The position numbers were made by a program, and so were the translations under genes. Shown piece after piece: positions 1-8,756 of a DNA stretch of 28,138 bases. This stretch comes from Paenibacillus sp. oral taxon 786 str. D14 (GTDB taxonomy: Bacteria; Bacillota; Bacilli; Paenibacillales; Paenibacillaceae), in NCBI RefSeq assembly GCF_000159955.1, contig NZ_GG695974.1, positions 81,581 to 109,718 on the forward strand. The letters are read 5' to 3'. The notes under the pieces are model-generated. The model was not told where the DNA came from. It worked only from the letters and a program-made list of their open reading frames with translations, and made no database searches. Position 1 is the stretch's first letter. Each line of letters begins with the position of its first letter.

Positions 1-345
1 GTTGCTGCATGGGGCCAAATAACGTCTGTGAAGTCCTTTAGCCGGGGAAATATCCGGGAAATGAGTAAATAACGTCGCTGCGGTCCGTTAGGGATTCGAA
101 AGTTAGCGAATGAGGGACCAGAATATAAGCCCTTTGGCAGTCTTTTGAGGATGATCCCTTTTGGTCAGGAGGCTAGGAGCTAGGGAGCAAGAAGACAAGC
201 GTGCGAGCAAGAAAGCATTGGAGTTAGAAAGGCAAGCCAGAAAGTAAGAACTGACCCAGGCAAAACCAAAAGCAATTATTACATCCCATCCAGAAACCAA
301 GCGGCCGTGCCGCACAAGTCCAAACTTAGGAGGAACACGAGGAAC
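1..345. other. Gap before purS with a repeat pair
   Basis: No convincing gene is seen in this stretch. In related Bacillota purC normally lies directly before purS, so a gap of at least 345 bases is wide. Positions 17-91 hold two direct copies of a 25-base repeat (family A, separate entry). From 92 to 300 the sequence is purine-rich with no clear promoter. A small inverted repeat (GCGGC/GCCGC) lies at 301-313 just before the purS ribosome binding site. An open frame can be read on the minus strand from about 696 to 103, but it overlaps purS and has no family resemblance. Confidence 0.6.
17..91 (+). repeat. Family A repeat pair (two 25-bp units, 50-bp register)
   Basis: Units at 17-41 and 67-91 share the pattern AAATAACGTC-N7-GTCCNTTAG and start exactly 50 bases apart. 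The 25 bases between them contain two GGGAAAT-like words. The same 75-base arrangement occurs at 11982-12056; the second units agree at 22 of 25 positions and the spacers share the GGGAAAT words. The window begins only 16 bases before the first unit, so a further inverted pair, as seen at 11872-11946, may lie upstream. Confidence 0.7.
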
Positions 346-591
346 ATGATTAAAGCGAGCGTTTATGTCACGATCAAGCAAAGCGTACTTGACCCGCAGG
401 GGGTAGCCGTTCAAGGGGCGCTCCATTCCATGGGGTTCAGAGAGGTGGACAGCGTCCGCATCGGTAAATATATGGAGCTGACGCTCGACACGAACGATCG
501 CTTCGAAGCGGAAGCTCGGGTGAAAGCGATGTGCGAGAAGCTGTTGGCCAATACGGTGGTAGAAGACTACCGCTTTGAATTGGAGGCTTAA
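346..591 (+). CDS. purS: Phosphoribosylformylglycinamidine synthase, PurS subunit
   Basis: PurS is the small structural subunit of the three-part FGAM synthase (PurL-PurQ-PurS), which converts FGAR and glutamine to FGAM in the fourth step of IMP synthesis in the cytoplasm. The 81-residue product begins MIKASVYVTIKQSVLDPQG and has the typical PurS features: a beta strand, then the LDPQG turn and a G-F-x-x-V-x-x-x-R-x-G-K segment. Family length is about 80-85. An earlier in-frame GTG at 307 would add 13 basic residues with no family match, so ATG 346 is preferred; AGGAGG at 328-333 lies 12 bases before it. purQ begins 3 bases after the stop. Confidence 0.95.
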   Translation: MIKASVYVTIKQSVLDPQGVAVQGALHSMGFREVDSVRIGKYMELTLDTNDRFEAEARVKAMCEKLLANTVVEDYRFELEA

Positions 592-594
592 ACT

Positions 595-1284
595 ATGAAA
601 TTCGCGGTACTCGTATTCCCCGGTTCCAACTGCGATATCGACTGTTACAAAGCGGTGGAAGAGACGTTGGGCGAACCGGTTGACTATGTGTGGCATACGG
701 CCACCGATTTGTCTGCTTACGACTGCATCCTAGTTCCCGGCGGGTTCTCCTACGGCGACTACCTGCGGTGCGGGGCGATCTCCCGTTTTGCACCGGTCAT
801 GGCGGAAGTGGCCAAGGCTGCGGAGGAAGGTAAATACGTGCTGGGGATTTGCAACGGATTCCAAATCCTAACGGAAGCTGGACTGTTGCCAGGCACGCTG
901 CGCCGCAACATGTCGCTGAAATTCCGTTGCCATGACACCGAGCTGCGCGTGGAGAACAACGAAAATCCGTTTACGTCGCTCTATGCGAAGGGTGAAGTGA
1001 TTACGATTCCAATCGCGCATGGCGAAGGCAACTATTATTGCGATGAAGCGACTTTGGAGCAGTTGAAGCGGAATAACCAAATTATTTTCCGGTATGTTCA
1101 AAATCCGAACGGCTCGGTGGACGACATCGCCGGCATTTCCAACGAACGCGGAAACGTCGTCGGCATGATGCCGCATCCGGAGCGGGCGGTCAGCGATTTG
1201 CTGGGTTCGACGGACGGCAAGAAGATGTTTACATCCATTTTGAAAGCTTGGAGGGATCGGCATGAGTCAGCAAGTGTCCGCTAA
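595..1284 (+). CDS. purQ: Phosphoribosylformylglycinamidine synthase, glutaminase subunit PurQ
   Basis: PurQ is the class I glutamine amidotransferase that releases ammonia for the PurL active site. The 229-residue product has the amidotransferase triad in order: nucleophile Cys86 in [12 protein letters not shown], and His194 and Glu196 in MMPHPERA. The oxyanion-strand motif VPGGFSYGD is at about 47-55. The length matches the stand-alone Bacillus form rather than the large fused proteobacterial PurL. A GGAGG lies about 10 bases before the ATG, inside the end of purS. The last 23 bases overlap the start of purL, which suggests translational coupling of the two subunits. Confidence 0.97.
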   Translation: MKFAVLVFPGSNCDIDCYKAVEETLGEPVDYVWHTATDLSAYDCILVPGGFSYGDYLRCGAISRFAPVMAEVAKAAEEGKYVLGICNGFQILTEAGLLPGTLRRNMSLKFRCHDTELRVENNENPFTSLYAKGEVITIPIAHGEGNYYCDEATLEQLKRNNQIIFRYVQNPNGSVDDIAGISNERGNVVGMMPHPERAVSDLLGSTDGKKMFTSILKAWRDRHESASVR

Positions 1285-3505
1285 GGAACCAAGTGCAGAA
1301 CAAATTGCAGAGCAGAAAATTTACAAACAGATGGGCGTTTCCGACAGCGAATACGAACTGATTTGCGGATTCCTTGGGCGGAAGCCGAATTATACGGAAA
1401 TTGGCGTGTTTAGCGTCATGTGGTCCGAGCACTGCGCCTACAAAAACTCGAAGCCGCTGCTGCGGCGGTTTCCAACCAGCGGCCCGCGCGTGCTGATGGG
1501 CCCAGGCGAAGGCGCCGGGATCGTGGATATCGGCGACAACCAAGCGGTTGTCTTTAAAATCGAAAGTCATAATCACCCCTCGGCCGTGGAGCCGTATCAA
1601 GGCGCCGCAACAGGCGTGGGCGGGATTATTCGCGATATTTTTTCCATGGGGGCAAGACCTGTGGCGTTGCTGAACTCCTTGCGATTTGGCAAGCTGGAAA
1701 GCGAGCGCGTGAAATATCTGTTCGAGCATGTCGTATCCGGGATCGCGGGCTACGGCAACTGCATCGGCATTCCGACGGTTGGCGGGGAAGTGGTGTTCGA
1801 CGAGAGCTACGAAGGCAATCCGCTGGTCAATGCGATGTGCGTCGGGCTGATCGACCATGACAAAATCCAACGCGGGGTTGCGAAAGGCGTCGGCAATCCG
1901 GTGTTTTACGTAGGGCCGCCAACGGGCCGGGACGGCATCCATGGCGCTACGTTTGCTTCGGAGGAGCTGACGGAGGAATCCGAAGCGAAGCGGACGGCGG
2001 TGCAAGTGGGTGACCCGTTCATGGAGAAGCTCGTCATGGAGGCTTGTCTTGAATTGATCGACAGCGGTATCGTGCTGGGGATCCAGGACATGGGCGCAGC
2101 AGGCTTGACCTGCTCCAGCGCGGAAATGGCCAGCAAAGCCGGCAACGGTCTGGAGCTGTACCTGGACGAGGTGCCGCAACGCGAGGAAGGCATGACGGCT
2201 TATGAAATGATGCTGTCGGAATCGCAGGAGCGGATGCTGTTCGTCGTTGAGCCGAAGGATGAGGCGAAGGCGCGGGAGATTTTTGAGCGTTGGGGCGTCA
2301 TCTGTGCGAAGGTTGGTAAAGTTACGGACGACGGCCGTCTGAAGCTGTTCCATCATGGCGAGCTGGTCGGCGATATGCCGGTGAAGGCGCTGGTGGACGA
2401 ATGTCCAATCTATGAGAAGCCTTCGGCAGTTCCTGCTTATTATGTGCAAAATGAATCGGTCGACACCACCCGCTACGAAGAAGTTCGCGATTTGGGCGCG
2501 GCGCTGGAGAAAGTGCTGTCTTCGCCTTCGGTCGCAAGTAAAGCGTGGGTGTACAACCAATACGATTACATGGTCCGCACGAGTACGGCGGTTCGTCCGG
2601 GTTCGGACGCTGCAGTGGTCACCGTTCACGGCACGCGCAAGGCGCTGGCGATGACGACCGACTGCAACGGACGGTTCGTGTACCTGGATCCGGAAGTGGG
2701 CGGACGGATTGCGGTCAGCGAAGCGGCGCGCAACATCGTTTGCTCCGGCGCAGAGCCTCTGGCAATCACCGACAACCTGAATTTTGGCAGCCCGGAGAAA
2801 CCGGATATTTTCTGGCAGATGGAACGGGCAGTTGATGGGATGGCGGAAGCTTGCCGCGTGCTGGACACTCCAGTTATCGGCGGGAACGTCAGCTTGTACA
2901 ATGAGAACGCCAAAGGCGCCATCTACCCAACGCCAGTTGTAGGCATGGTTGGGCTGGTGCACGATACCGATCATATTACGACCCAAGACTTTAAATCGGC
3001 CGGGGATGTCGTGTTCCTGCTGGGTGAGACGAAAGCGGAACTCGGCGGCAGCGAAGTCCAGGCGGTCGTACATGGCGTTGTAGAAGGCCGTCCGCCACAG
3101 CTTGATTTAGAGGTGGAGAAAAAGCTGCTTGGCGCCGTGCTGGAAGCGATCCAAGGCGGGCTGGTGCGTTCGGCGCACGACTTGTCCGAAGGCGGCCTCG
3201 CGGTTGCGTTGGCTGAATCGTGCATCAGCGGCGGAATTGGCGCCAAGGTTGATATCGCCAGCGAGCTGCGCCCTGACTTTGCGCTGTTCAGCGAATCGCA
3301 GTCTCGGATTCTGCTGTCGGCTTCGCCGGAGAAGGCGGAGGCGCTGGAGAAGCTGCTCGCGGAACGCGGCGTGCCTGCGGCGCGGATCGGGGTCGTGGAA
3401 GGATCGGAACTGAGCATTGCTGTAAACGGAACGGAGGTTCTGAGCAAGCCGGTGGAACAGCTGAAACGCGTCTGGGAGGATGTCATTCCATGTCTGATGC
3501 AATAA
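1262..3505 (+). CDS. purL: Phosphoribosylformylglycinamidine synthase, synthetase subunit PurL
   Basis: PurL is the ATP-dependent synthetase subunit that turns FGAR into FGAM using ammonia from PurQ. The 747 residues fit the small PurL type (about 740). Visible motifs are [11 protein letters not shown] near residue 54, with the conserved active-site His, and [25 protein letters not shown] from residue 101, the nucleotide and metal-binding region. The second half repeats the AIRS-type fold, for example GGNVSLYN and [21 protein letters not shown] at 1250-1254 precedes the ATG. The gene overlaps purQ by 23 bases and purF by 16 bases. A long antisense open frame across the gene is treated as a codon-bias shadow. 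Confidence 0.97.
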   Translation: MSQQVSAKEPSAEQIAEQKIYKQMGVSDSEYELICGFLGRKPNYTEIGVFSVMWSEHCAYKNSKPLLRRFPTSGPRVLMGPGEGAGIVDIGDNQAVVFKIESHNHPSAVEPYQGAATGVGGIIRDIFSMGARPVALLNSLRFGKLESERVKYLFEHVVSGIAGYGNCIGIPTVGGEVVFDESYEGNPLVNAMCVGLIDHDKIQRGVAKGVGNPVFYVGPPTGRDGIHGATFASEELTEESEAKRTAVQVGDPFMEKLVMEACLELIDSGIVLGIQDMGAAGLTCSSAEMASKAGNGLELYLDEVPQREEGMTAYEMMLSESQERMLFVVEPKDEAKAREIFERWGVICAKVGKVTDDGRLKLFHHGELVGDMPVKALVDECPIYEKPSAVPAYYVQNESVDTTRYEEVRDLGAALEKVLSSPSVASKAWVYNQYDYMVRTSTAVRPGSDAAVVTVHGTRKALAMTTDCNGRFVYLDPEVGGRIAVSEAARNIVCSGAEPLAITDNLNFGSPEKPDIFWQMERAVDGMAEACRVLDTPVIGGNVSLYNENAKGAIYPTPVVGMVGLVHDTDHITTQDFKSAGDVVFLLGETKAELGGSEVQAVVHGVVEGRPPQLDLEVEKKLLGAVLEAIQGGLVRSAHDLSEGGLAVALAESCISGGIGAKVDIASELRPDFALFSESQSRILLSASPEKAEALEKLLAERGVPAARIGVVEGSELSIAVNGTEVLSKPVEQLKRVWEDVIPCLMQ

Positions 3506-4971
3506 AACCAGCGCAGAGACTTTGGACCGGAGACTACTATAACGAAGGGGCGGGGCATGCGGATCCGTTTGATACGTTACGCGAGGAATGCGGCGTGTTT
3601 GGCGTATTTGGTCATGCTGAAGCGGCTTCCCTGTCCTATTACGGACTGCACGCGTTGCAGCACCGGGGGGAAGAAAGCGCGGGAATCTGCGCCACCGATG
3701 GGGAGGACTTTCATTACCACCGCGGTATGGGCCTGGTTAAGGAAGTGTTCGACCGCGACAAGCTGGCTTCGCTGCGCGGGGACCGTTCGATCGGCCACGT
3801 CCGCTATTCGACGAGCGGAGACAGCAAGCTAACGAACGCGCAGCCGCTGATCTTTAAATACCGCGACGGCGATCTGGCAGTGGCAACGAACGGCAACATC
3901 GTGAATGCGCCGAAAATCCGCCGCCAGCTCGAGCAAAGCGGCTCGATCTTTCAAACGACCAGCGATACGGAAGTGATCGCGCACTTGATCGCCCGCTCGC
4001 CGAAGGATTTCGTCGAGGCGGCAAAGGACGCCCTTCGTCAGCTGGTTGGAGGCTTCGCTTTCCTGCTGCTGACGAACGACAAGCTGATCGTGGCCAGCGA
4101 TCCGAACGGCTTGCGCCCGCTTGTGATGGGGCGGCTAGGCAACGCGTACCTGTTCTCGTCCGAGACGTGCGCGTTCGAGGTCGTTGGCGCGGAGACGGTT
4201 CGCGAAATCCAGCCCGGTGAAATGCTGGTGCTGGATAAGGACGGCCTCCGCGAGGAGCGTTATGCCGAGCCGGAGCGGAAGGCGTTGTGCGCGATGGAGT
4301 ACATTTACTTCGCGCGTCCTGACAGCGACATGAACGGCTCGAACCTGCATGCCAGCCGCAAGCGGATGGGGCAGGTGATGGCGCAGGAGTCTTTTGTCGA
4401 CGCAGATGTGGTCACCGGCGTTCCGGACTCCAGTATTTCCGCCGCGATTGGCTATGCGGAGCAGACCGGCATCCCTTACGAGCTGGGCTTGATCAAAAAT
4501 AAATACACTGGCCGCACGTTCATTCAACCAAGCCAAGAGCTGCGTGAGCAAGGCGTAAAGATGAAGCTGAGCGCGGTGCGCCGCGTTGTAGAAGGCAAGC
4601 GCGTTGTGATGATCGACGATTCGATCGTTCGCGGCACGACCTCGCGACGGATCGTCAATCTGCTGCGCGAAGCCGGCGCGACGGAGGTGCATGTCCGCAT
4701 CACCTCGCCGCCGTTCAAGAACCCTTGCTTCTACGGCATCGATACGCCGGATCGCGGTGAGCTGATCGCCTCCTACAAATCGGTGGAAGAGATCTGCAAG
4801 GAGATCAATGCCGATTCGCTGGAGTTTCTCAGCCCGCAGGGGCTGATCCAGGCGGTGGGCGGGGATAACGCGACGGACTACAAGGGCGGCCTCTGCATGG
4901 CCTGCTTCGACAACGATTATCCGACCCGGACGGATTTCGACGGGGAAGAGAAGTTTGGGTGCACTTGCTGA
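3490..4971 (+). CDS. purF: Amidophosphoribosyltransferase PurF (Fe-S, propeptide type)
   Basis: PurF makes phosphoribosylamine from PRPP and glutamine, the first committed step of purine synthesis and the usual point of AMP/GMP feedback. In the 493-residue product the N-terminal nucleophile glutaminase domain should begin at Cys34 ([10 protein letters not shown]), so a 33-residue propeptide would be removed. That is long: the Bacillus subtilis propeptide is 11 residues. The phosphoribosyltransferase domain carries the PRPP loop [15 protein letters not shown] at 371-385. Cys267, Cys413, Cys469 and Cys472 match the four ligands expected for the [4Fe-4S] cluster. GGGAGGA at 3474-3480 sets the ATG, and the start lies 16 bases inside purL. 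Confidence 0.97.
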   Translation: MSDAIKPAQRLWTGDYYNEGAGHADPFDTLREECGVFGVFGHAEAASLSYYGLHALQHRGEESAGICATDGEDFHYHRGMGLVKEVFDRDKLASLRGDRSIGHVRYSTSGDSKLTNAQPLIFKYRDGDLAVATNGNIVNAPKIRRQLEQSGSIFQTTSDTEVIAHLIARSPKDFVEAAKDALRQLVGGFAFLLLTNDKLIVASDPNGLRPLVMGRLGNAYLFSSETCAFEVVGAETVREIQPGEMLVLDKDGLREERYAEPERKALCAMEYIYFARPDSDMNGSNLHASRKRMGQVMAQESFVDADVVTGVPDSSISAAIGYAEQTGIPYELGLIKNKYTGRTFIQPSQELREQGVKMKLSAVRRVVEGKRVVMIDDSIVRGTTSRRIVNLLREAGATEVHVRITSPPFKNPCFYGIDTPDRGELIASYKSVEEICKEINADSLEFLSPQGLIQAVGGDNATDYKGGLCMACFDNDYPTRTDFDGEEKFGCTC

Positions 4972-5114
4972 ATTCGTTAGCGTTTAGCGATTCGTGTCTT
5001 GTGCCATCCGACTCGTGACGGGTGTTTTGCGTAGATTCGACTTATTTCACGTGATGAATTGATTGGATAAATGGTTTCCTCGTGTTCAAAAAGTTAAAGG
5101 AGTGGGTCCCTCTC

Positions 5115-6158
5115 GTGTCTGAAGCATATAAGAAATCCGGCGTCAATATCGCAGCCGGGAATGAAGCGGTAGAGCGCATGAAAAAGCACGTCAAACGGAC
5201 GTTCCGGCCGGAAGTGATGACCGATCTTGGCGGATTTGGCGCTTTGTTCGGATTGAACAAGGACAAGTACGCGGAGCCGGTGCTCGTGTCGGGAACGGAC
5301 GGCGTGGGCACGAAGCTGAAAATTGCCTTTGCGATGGATAAGCACGATACGATCGGCATCGATGCGGTAGCGATGTGCGTAAACGATATCGTCGTGCAGG
5401 GGGCGGAGCCGCTCTTTTTCCTCGATTATTTGGCGTGCGATAAGGTTGTCCCTGAAAAAATCGAGGCCATTGTCGCCGGCATCGCGGAAGGCTGCAGTAG
5501 GTCGGGCTGCGCATTGATCGGCGGCGAGACCGCTGAGATGCCGGGCATGTACAGTGAAGGCGAGTACGACATCGCCGGGTTTACGGTGGGTGTCGTTGAC
5601 AAGAGCAAGATCGTAAACGGCAGCCGCATTACCCCTGGCGACACGGTGATTGGTCTGGCGTCCAGCGGCGTGCACAGCAACGGGTTCTCGCTGGTTCGCA
5701 AGCTCTTGCTGGAAGAAGCGGGCTACGCTTTGACCAACAAGCTGCCGGAGTTAGGCGGGGAGTCGTTGGGCGACGTGTTGCTCACGCCAACCAAGCTGTA
5801 TGTGAAGCCGGTATTGTCCCTGCTGGAGCAGGTGGATGTGAAGGGGATGGCTCACATTACGGGCGGCGGCTTCATCGAGAATATCCCTCGCGTTCTGCCG
5901 GAAGGCGTAAACGTGGAGATCAACTACGGGTCTTGGCCGATTTTGCCGATCTTCGACTTGCTGCAGAAGACAGGGAACGTGAGCAACCGCGATATGTTTA
6001 CGACGTTTAACATGGGCATCGGGCTCGTGATTGTTGTGGCGGAGGATCAGGCTGAGGCTGCGGTCGCTGCGTTGGAACAAGCAGGAGAAACGCCTTACGT
6101 GATCGGTAAAGTGACGGAAGGACAGCGGGTCGTGACTTTTGCAGGAGCGGATGTCTAA
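5115..6158 (+). CDS. purM: Phosphoribosylformylglycinamidine cyclo-ligase (AIR synthetase)
   Basis: PurM closes the imidazole ring, turning FGAM into AIR with ATP, in the fifth step of the pathway. From GTG 5115 the product has 347 residues, close to the usual 346, and begins [26 protein letters not shown] like Bacillus PurM. AAAGGAG at 5096-5102 lies 12 bases upstream; an earlier in-frame GTG at 5082 would add 11 residues without family support. Motifs are GTDGVGTK at about 60-67, GGETAEMPG and [12 protein letters not shown]. The 143-base gap after purF is the widest inside this part of the operon and has no clear terminator. The stop overlaps the purN start by one base (TAATG). Confidence 0.96.
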   Translation: MSEAYKKSGVNIAAGNEAVERMKKHVKRTFRPEVMTDLGGFGALFGLNKDKYAEPVLVSGTDGVGTKLKIAFAMDKHDTIGIDAVAMCVNDIVVQGAEPLFFLDYLACDKVVPEKIEAIVAGIAEGCSRSGCALIGGETAEMPGMYSEGEYDIAGFTVGVVDKSKIVNGSRITPGDTVIGLASSGVHSNGFSLVRKLLLEEAGYALTNKLPELGGESLGDVLLTPTKLYVKPVLSLLEQVDVKGMAHITGGGFIENIPRVLPEGVNVEINYGSWPILPIFDLLQKTGNVSNRDMFTTFNMGIGLVIVVAEDQAEAAVAALEQAGETPYVIGKVTEGQRVVTFAGADV

Positions 6159-6775
6159 TGGGAGCGAAATACCGGATTGCCGTGTTTGCCTCGGGGAACG
6201 GCAGTAATTTTCAGAATTTGCTCGACGCGACGCGGTCGGGCGAGCTGGACGCTGAGATTGTGTTGCTCGTTTGCGATAAGCCGCAGGCCTTTGTCGTCGA
6301 ACGGGCCCGCCAAGCCGGCGTGGAATGCTATCTTTTTGACCCGAAGGCCTATGCGCGTCGAGAAGATTATGAGGCGGAAATTGCTGCCGAGCTGGACAAG
6401 CGCCAAATCGATTTGGTTGTGCTGGCCGGATACATGCGGTTAATCACTTCGGTGTTGGTTGAGCCGTACGCCGGGCGCATGATTAATATTCATCCATCGT
6501 TACTGCCGGCTTTTCCGGGAAAAAATGCGATTGGGCAGGCTTGGGACTACGGCGTAAAAATGACGGGAGTTACGGTTCATTTGGTTGACGGCGGCATGGA
6601 CACCGGCGCAGTGGTTGCTCAGGCGGCGGTGGAGATTACGGCGGACGATACGCTGGAATCGCTCGAAGCCAAGATCCATGCGGCCGAAGGGCGCTTATAT
6701 CCGCAGGTCGTGTCGTGGTTCGCGAAGAACCGCGTGCGCGTGGAAGGAAGAAAAGTGACGATTCTGTCGGAATAG
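6158..6775 (+). CDS. purN: Phosphoribosylglycinamide formyltransferase PurN
   Basis: PurN transfers a formyl group from 10-formyltetrahydrofolate to GAR, the third pathway step. The 205-residue product has the Rossmann-like start IAVFASGNGSNFQNLL. The formyltransferase catalytic set is Asn110 and His112 in INIHPSLLPAFPG, and Asp148 in HLVDGGMDTG, matching the Asn-His-Asp triad of the Escherichia coli enzyme (106, 108, 144). Its ATG overlaps the purM stop by one base, so translation is probably coupled. The 132-base gap that follows contains two hairpins before purH. Confidence 0.96.
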   Translation: MGAKYRIAVFASGNGSNFQNLLDATRSGELDAEIVLLVCDKPQAFVVERARQAGVECYLFDPKAYARREDYEAEIAAELDKRQIDLVVLAGYMRLITSVLVEPYAGRMINIHPSLLPAFPGKNAIGQAWDYGVKMTGVTVHLVDGGMDTGAVVAQAAVEITADDTLESLEAKIHAAEGRLYPQVVSWFAKNRVRVEGRKVTILSE

Positions 6776-6849
6776 ACAGCGCCGAAAAAGCGCTTGTCTA
6801 CAGGAGTTTTCAGGATTATCGGATAGCTTTTAGAACAGATGCAGGGTTT

Positions 6850-6871
6850 CGATATTTCCCGAGAAATATCG
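6850..6871 (+). promoter_or_regulatory. Perfect 9-bp hairpin in the purN-purH gap
   Basis: CGATATTTC (6850-6858) and GAAATATCG (6863-6871) form a perfect 9-bp stem with a 4-base loop, 20 bases before the purH ribosome binding site. No T tract follows, so it is not an ordinary terminator. A competing smaller stem, CCCGA (6858-6862) with TCGGG (6869-6873), uses the same right arm. A second, bulged stem lies at 6775-6798 just after purN. Possible roles are mRNA processing or stabilisation, or tuning of purH translation; the sequence does not decide between them. Confidence 0.5.
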
Positions 6872-6907
6872 GGGGCAGGATTCGCCAAAATAAAGGAGGA
6901 GCCGATT

Positions 6908-8455
6908 GTGAGTATGAAAAGAGCGCTCGTAAGCGTGTCGGATAAAACAGGTATCGTGGATTTTTGCCGCGAGCTGTCGCAGCTGGGTGTGGAAATCATT
7001 TCGACGGGGGGCACAAAAAACCTGCTGGCGAAGGAAGGCGTACCGGTGATCGGAATTTCCGATGTCACCGGGTTCCCGGAAATCCTCGACGGACGCGTTA
7101 AAACGCTGCATCCTGCCGTGCATAGCGGGCTGCTGGCGGTGCGCGACAGCGAGGAGCACCAAGCACAGATGAAGGAACTGGGATTGGATTATATCGACCT
7201 GGTGATCGTCAACCTGTACCCGTTCCAAGAAACGATCGCGAAACCGGACGTCACCTATGAGGACGCCATCGAAAATATCGACATCGGCGGGCCTACGATG
7301 CTTCGTTCGGCTGCGAAAAACCATGCGTTTGTCACCGTTGTAGTCGACGCAGCTGACTATGGAACGGTGCTTGAAGAAGTGCGTGCGGGCGGCGATACGA
7401 CATTTGAAACGCGTAAACGGCTTGCGGCCAAAGTTTTCCGCCATACGGCGGCATACGATGCCTTGATCTCCGATTATTTGTCGAAGGTGACGGGTGATCC
7501 GTTGCCAGAGCGTTTCACGGTCACCTACGAGAAAATCCAAGATTTGCGTTATGGCGAAAATCCGCATCAAAAAGCGGCGTTTTACCGCAAACCGTTGGCG
7601 GCAGCTGACACGCTGACGAATGCAGAGCAACTCCACGGCAAGGAGCTCTCCTACAATAACATCAACGATGCGAACGCGGCGCTGCAAATCGTTAAGGAAT
7701 TTGACGAGCCGGCGGTCGTCGCGGTCAAGCATATGAATCCTTGCGGCGTTGGCGTGGGCGCCAGCGTATTGGAAGCTTACAAGAAAGCGTACGAGGCCGA
7801 TCCGGTATCGATCTTCGGCGGGATCGTCGCTGCCAACCGCATCATTGATGCAGATACGGCGATGCTGATGAAGGAGATTTTCCTGGAGATTATTTTGGCA
7901 CCAGGCTTCACGGAAGAAGCGCTGGAGATTCTCACGAAGAAGAAAAACCTCCGTTTGCTGAAGCTTGGCGGACTGGAGCTGGGCGCGAGCCGCAGCAGCC
8001 AGTTTGTCGTCACCTCGATCGACGGCGGGATGGTCGTGCAAGAAAGCGATGTGCATACGCTGAAAGAGTCCGACTTGACGGTCGTAACCGATCGCAAGCC
8101 AACCGAAGAAGAGCTGAAACAGCTGCTGTTTGGCTGGAAAGTCGTTAAACATGTGAAGTCGAACGCGATTGTTCTGGCGAAGGACGATATGACCGTTGGC
8201 GTCGGCGCGGGGCAGATGAACCGCGTTGGTGCTGCGAAGATCGCGATCGAGCAAGCGGGCGAGAAAGCGAAAGGCAGCGTCTTGGCGTCGGACGCGTTCT
8301 TCCCGATGGGCGACACGGTCGAAGCAGCTGCCAAAGCCGGGATCACGGCGATTATCCAACCGGGCGGCTCCGTGAAGGACGAGGAGTCCATCAAAGTTGC
8401 CAACGAGCACGGCATCGCGATGGTCTTCACCGGCGTGCGCCATTTCAAACACTAG
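6908..8455 (+). CDS. purH: Bifunctional AICAR transformylase / IMP cyclohydrolase PurH
   Basis: PurH catalyses the last two steps to IMP: formylation of AICAR, then ring closure. The chosen GTG gives 515 residues, near the family's 510-ish. AAAGGAGGA at 6892-6900 lies 7 bases before GTG 6908. ATG 6914 is possible but 13 bases away, and ATG 6839 would add 23 residues with no match. The N-terminal cyclohydrolase domain begins [18 protein letters not shown] and carries STGGTKNLL and DGRVKTLHP. The C-terminal transformylase domain has [13 protein letters not shown] with the catalytic Lys274-His275 pair. It is the last gene before a strong terminator. Confidence 0.96.
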   Translation: MSMKRALVSVSDKTGIVDFCRELSQLGVEIISTGGTKNLLAKEGVPVIGISDVTGFPEILDGRVKTLHPAVHSGLLAVRDSEEHQAQMKELGLDYIDLVIVNLYPFQETIAKPDVTYEDAIENIDIGGPTMLRSAAKNHAFVTVVVDAADYGTVLEEVRAGGDTTFETRKRLAAKVFRHTAAYDALISDYLSKVTGDPLPERFTVTYEKIQDLRYGENPHQKAAFYRKPLAAADTLTNAEQLHGKELSYNNINDANAALQIVKEFDEPAVVAVKHMNPCGVGVGASVLEAYKKAYEADPVSIFGGIVAANRIIDADTAMLMKEIFLEIILAPGFTEEALEILTKKKNLRLLKLGGLELGASRSSQFVVTSIDGGMVVQESDVHTLKESDLTVVTDRKPTEEELKQLLFGWKVVKHVKSNAIVLAKDDMTVGVGAGQMNRVGAAKIAIEQAGEKAKGSVLASDAFFPMGDTVEAAAKAGITAIIQPGGSVKDEESIKVANEHGIAMVFTGVRHFKH

Positions 8456-8466
8456 GTTAAAGGCAA

Positions 8467-8499
8467 ACGGCAGACCGCTGCGGCGGCCTGCCGTCTTTT
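8467..8499 (+). terminator. Terminator after purH
   Basis: ACGGCAG (8467-8473) pairs with CTGCCGT (8488-8494), and the inner CCGC/GCGG extends the stem past one mismatch. CTTTTC follows. It lies 12 bases after the purH stop, so purD is not a simple read-through member of the operon. A second small perfect hairpin (ACGCAC-AAAC-GTGCGT, 8505-8520) follows without a T tract. Confidence 0.75.
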
Positions 8500-8524
8500 C
8501 GCAGACGCACAAACGTGCGTGGGC

Positions 8525-8718
8525 AAATAGCTGTAAAACCTACTGTTATTTCAGCCGTAACGCTTGATTTTGCCTACTTAACTGTAAAACCTGCCGTTAA
8601 TTTGAGCGAAAATGCCTTCATCAACGTTTTGAGCTTAAATTAGCGGTACATTTTCCAGTTAGTTTCGTTCAAATGCGGGTAAGGTGCAAAATTAACAGTA
8701 GAATTTCAAGTTATTTCA
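8525..8718. repeat. Family B palindrome array, copy 1 (four units)
   Basis: Four imperfect palindromes of about 27-30 bases begin at 8525, 8576, 8637 and 8689. Each has a left arm like TTAGCGGTA and a right arm like TACCGTTAA or CCGTTATTT around a short A/T-rich centre. Start-to-start steps are 51, 61 and 52. The same four-unit layout with nearly the same steps occurs at 27175-27369. Together with the preceding terminator it fills the 301-base purH-purD gap, which holds no gene. Confidence 0.75.
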
Positions 8719-8756
8719 TTTAGTTAACTAACTATTCAGAAGCGAGGGAGGAGACT

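Noticed and set aside
1229..3073. A 614-codon open frame on the minus strand across purL
   Set aside because: It lies entirely antisense to the well-supported purL, has no ribosome binding site and a composition rich in His, Arg and Gln typical of codon-bias shadows.
6775..6798. Terminator after purN
   Set aside because: The stem is bulged and no T tract follows; purH is the next operon gene in the usual order.
6830..8512. A 560-codon minus-strand open frame across purH
   Set aside because: It is antisense to purH, with shadow-like composition and no family pattern.
8525..8718. CRISPR-like spacing (27-30 bp units, 22-34 bp spacers)
   Set aside because: The units are strongly degenerate, the two arrays share part of their spacer sequence and the same step pattern, and no cas gene is nearby. 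The same holds for 27175-27369.
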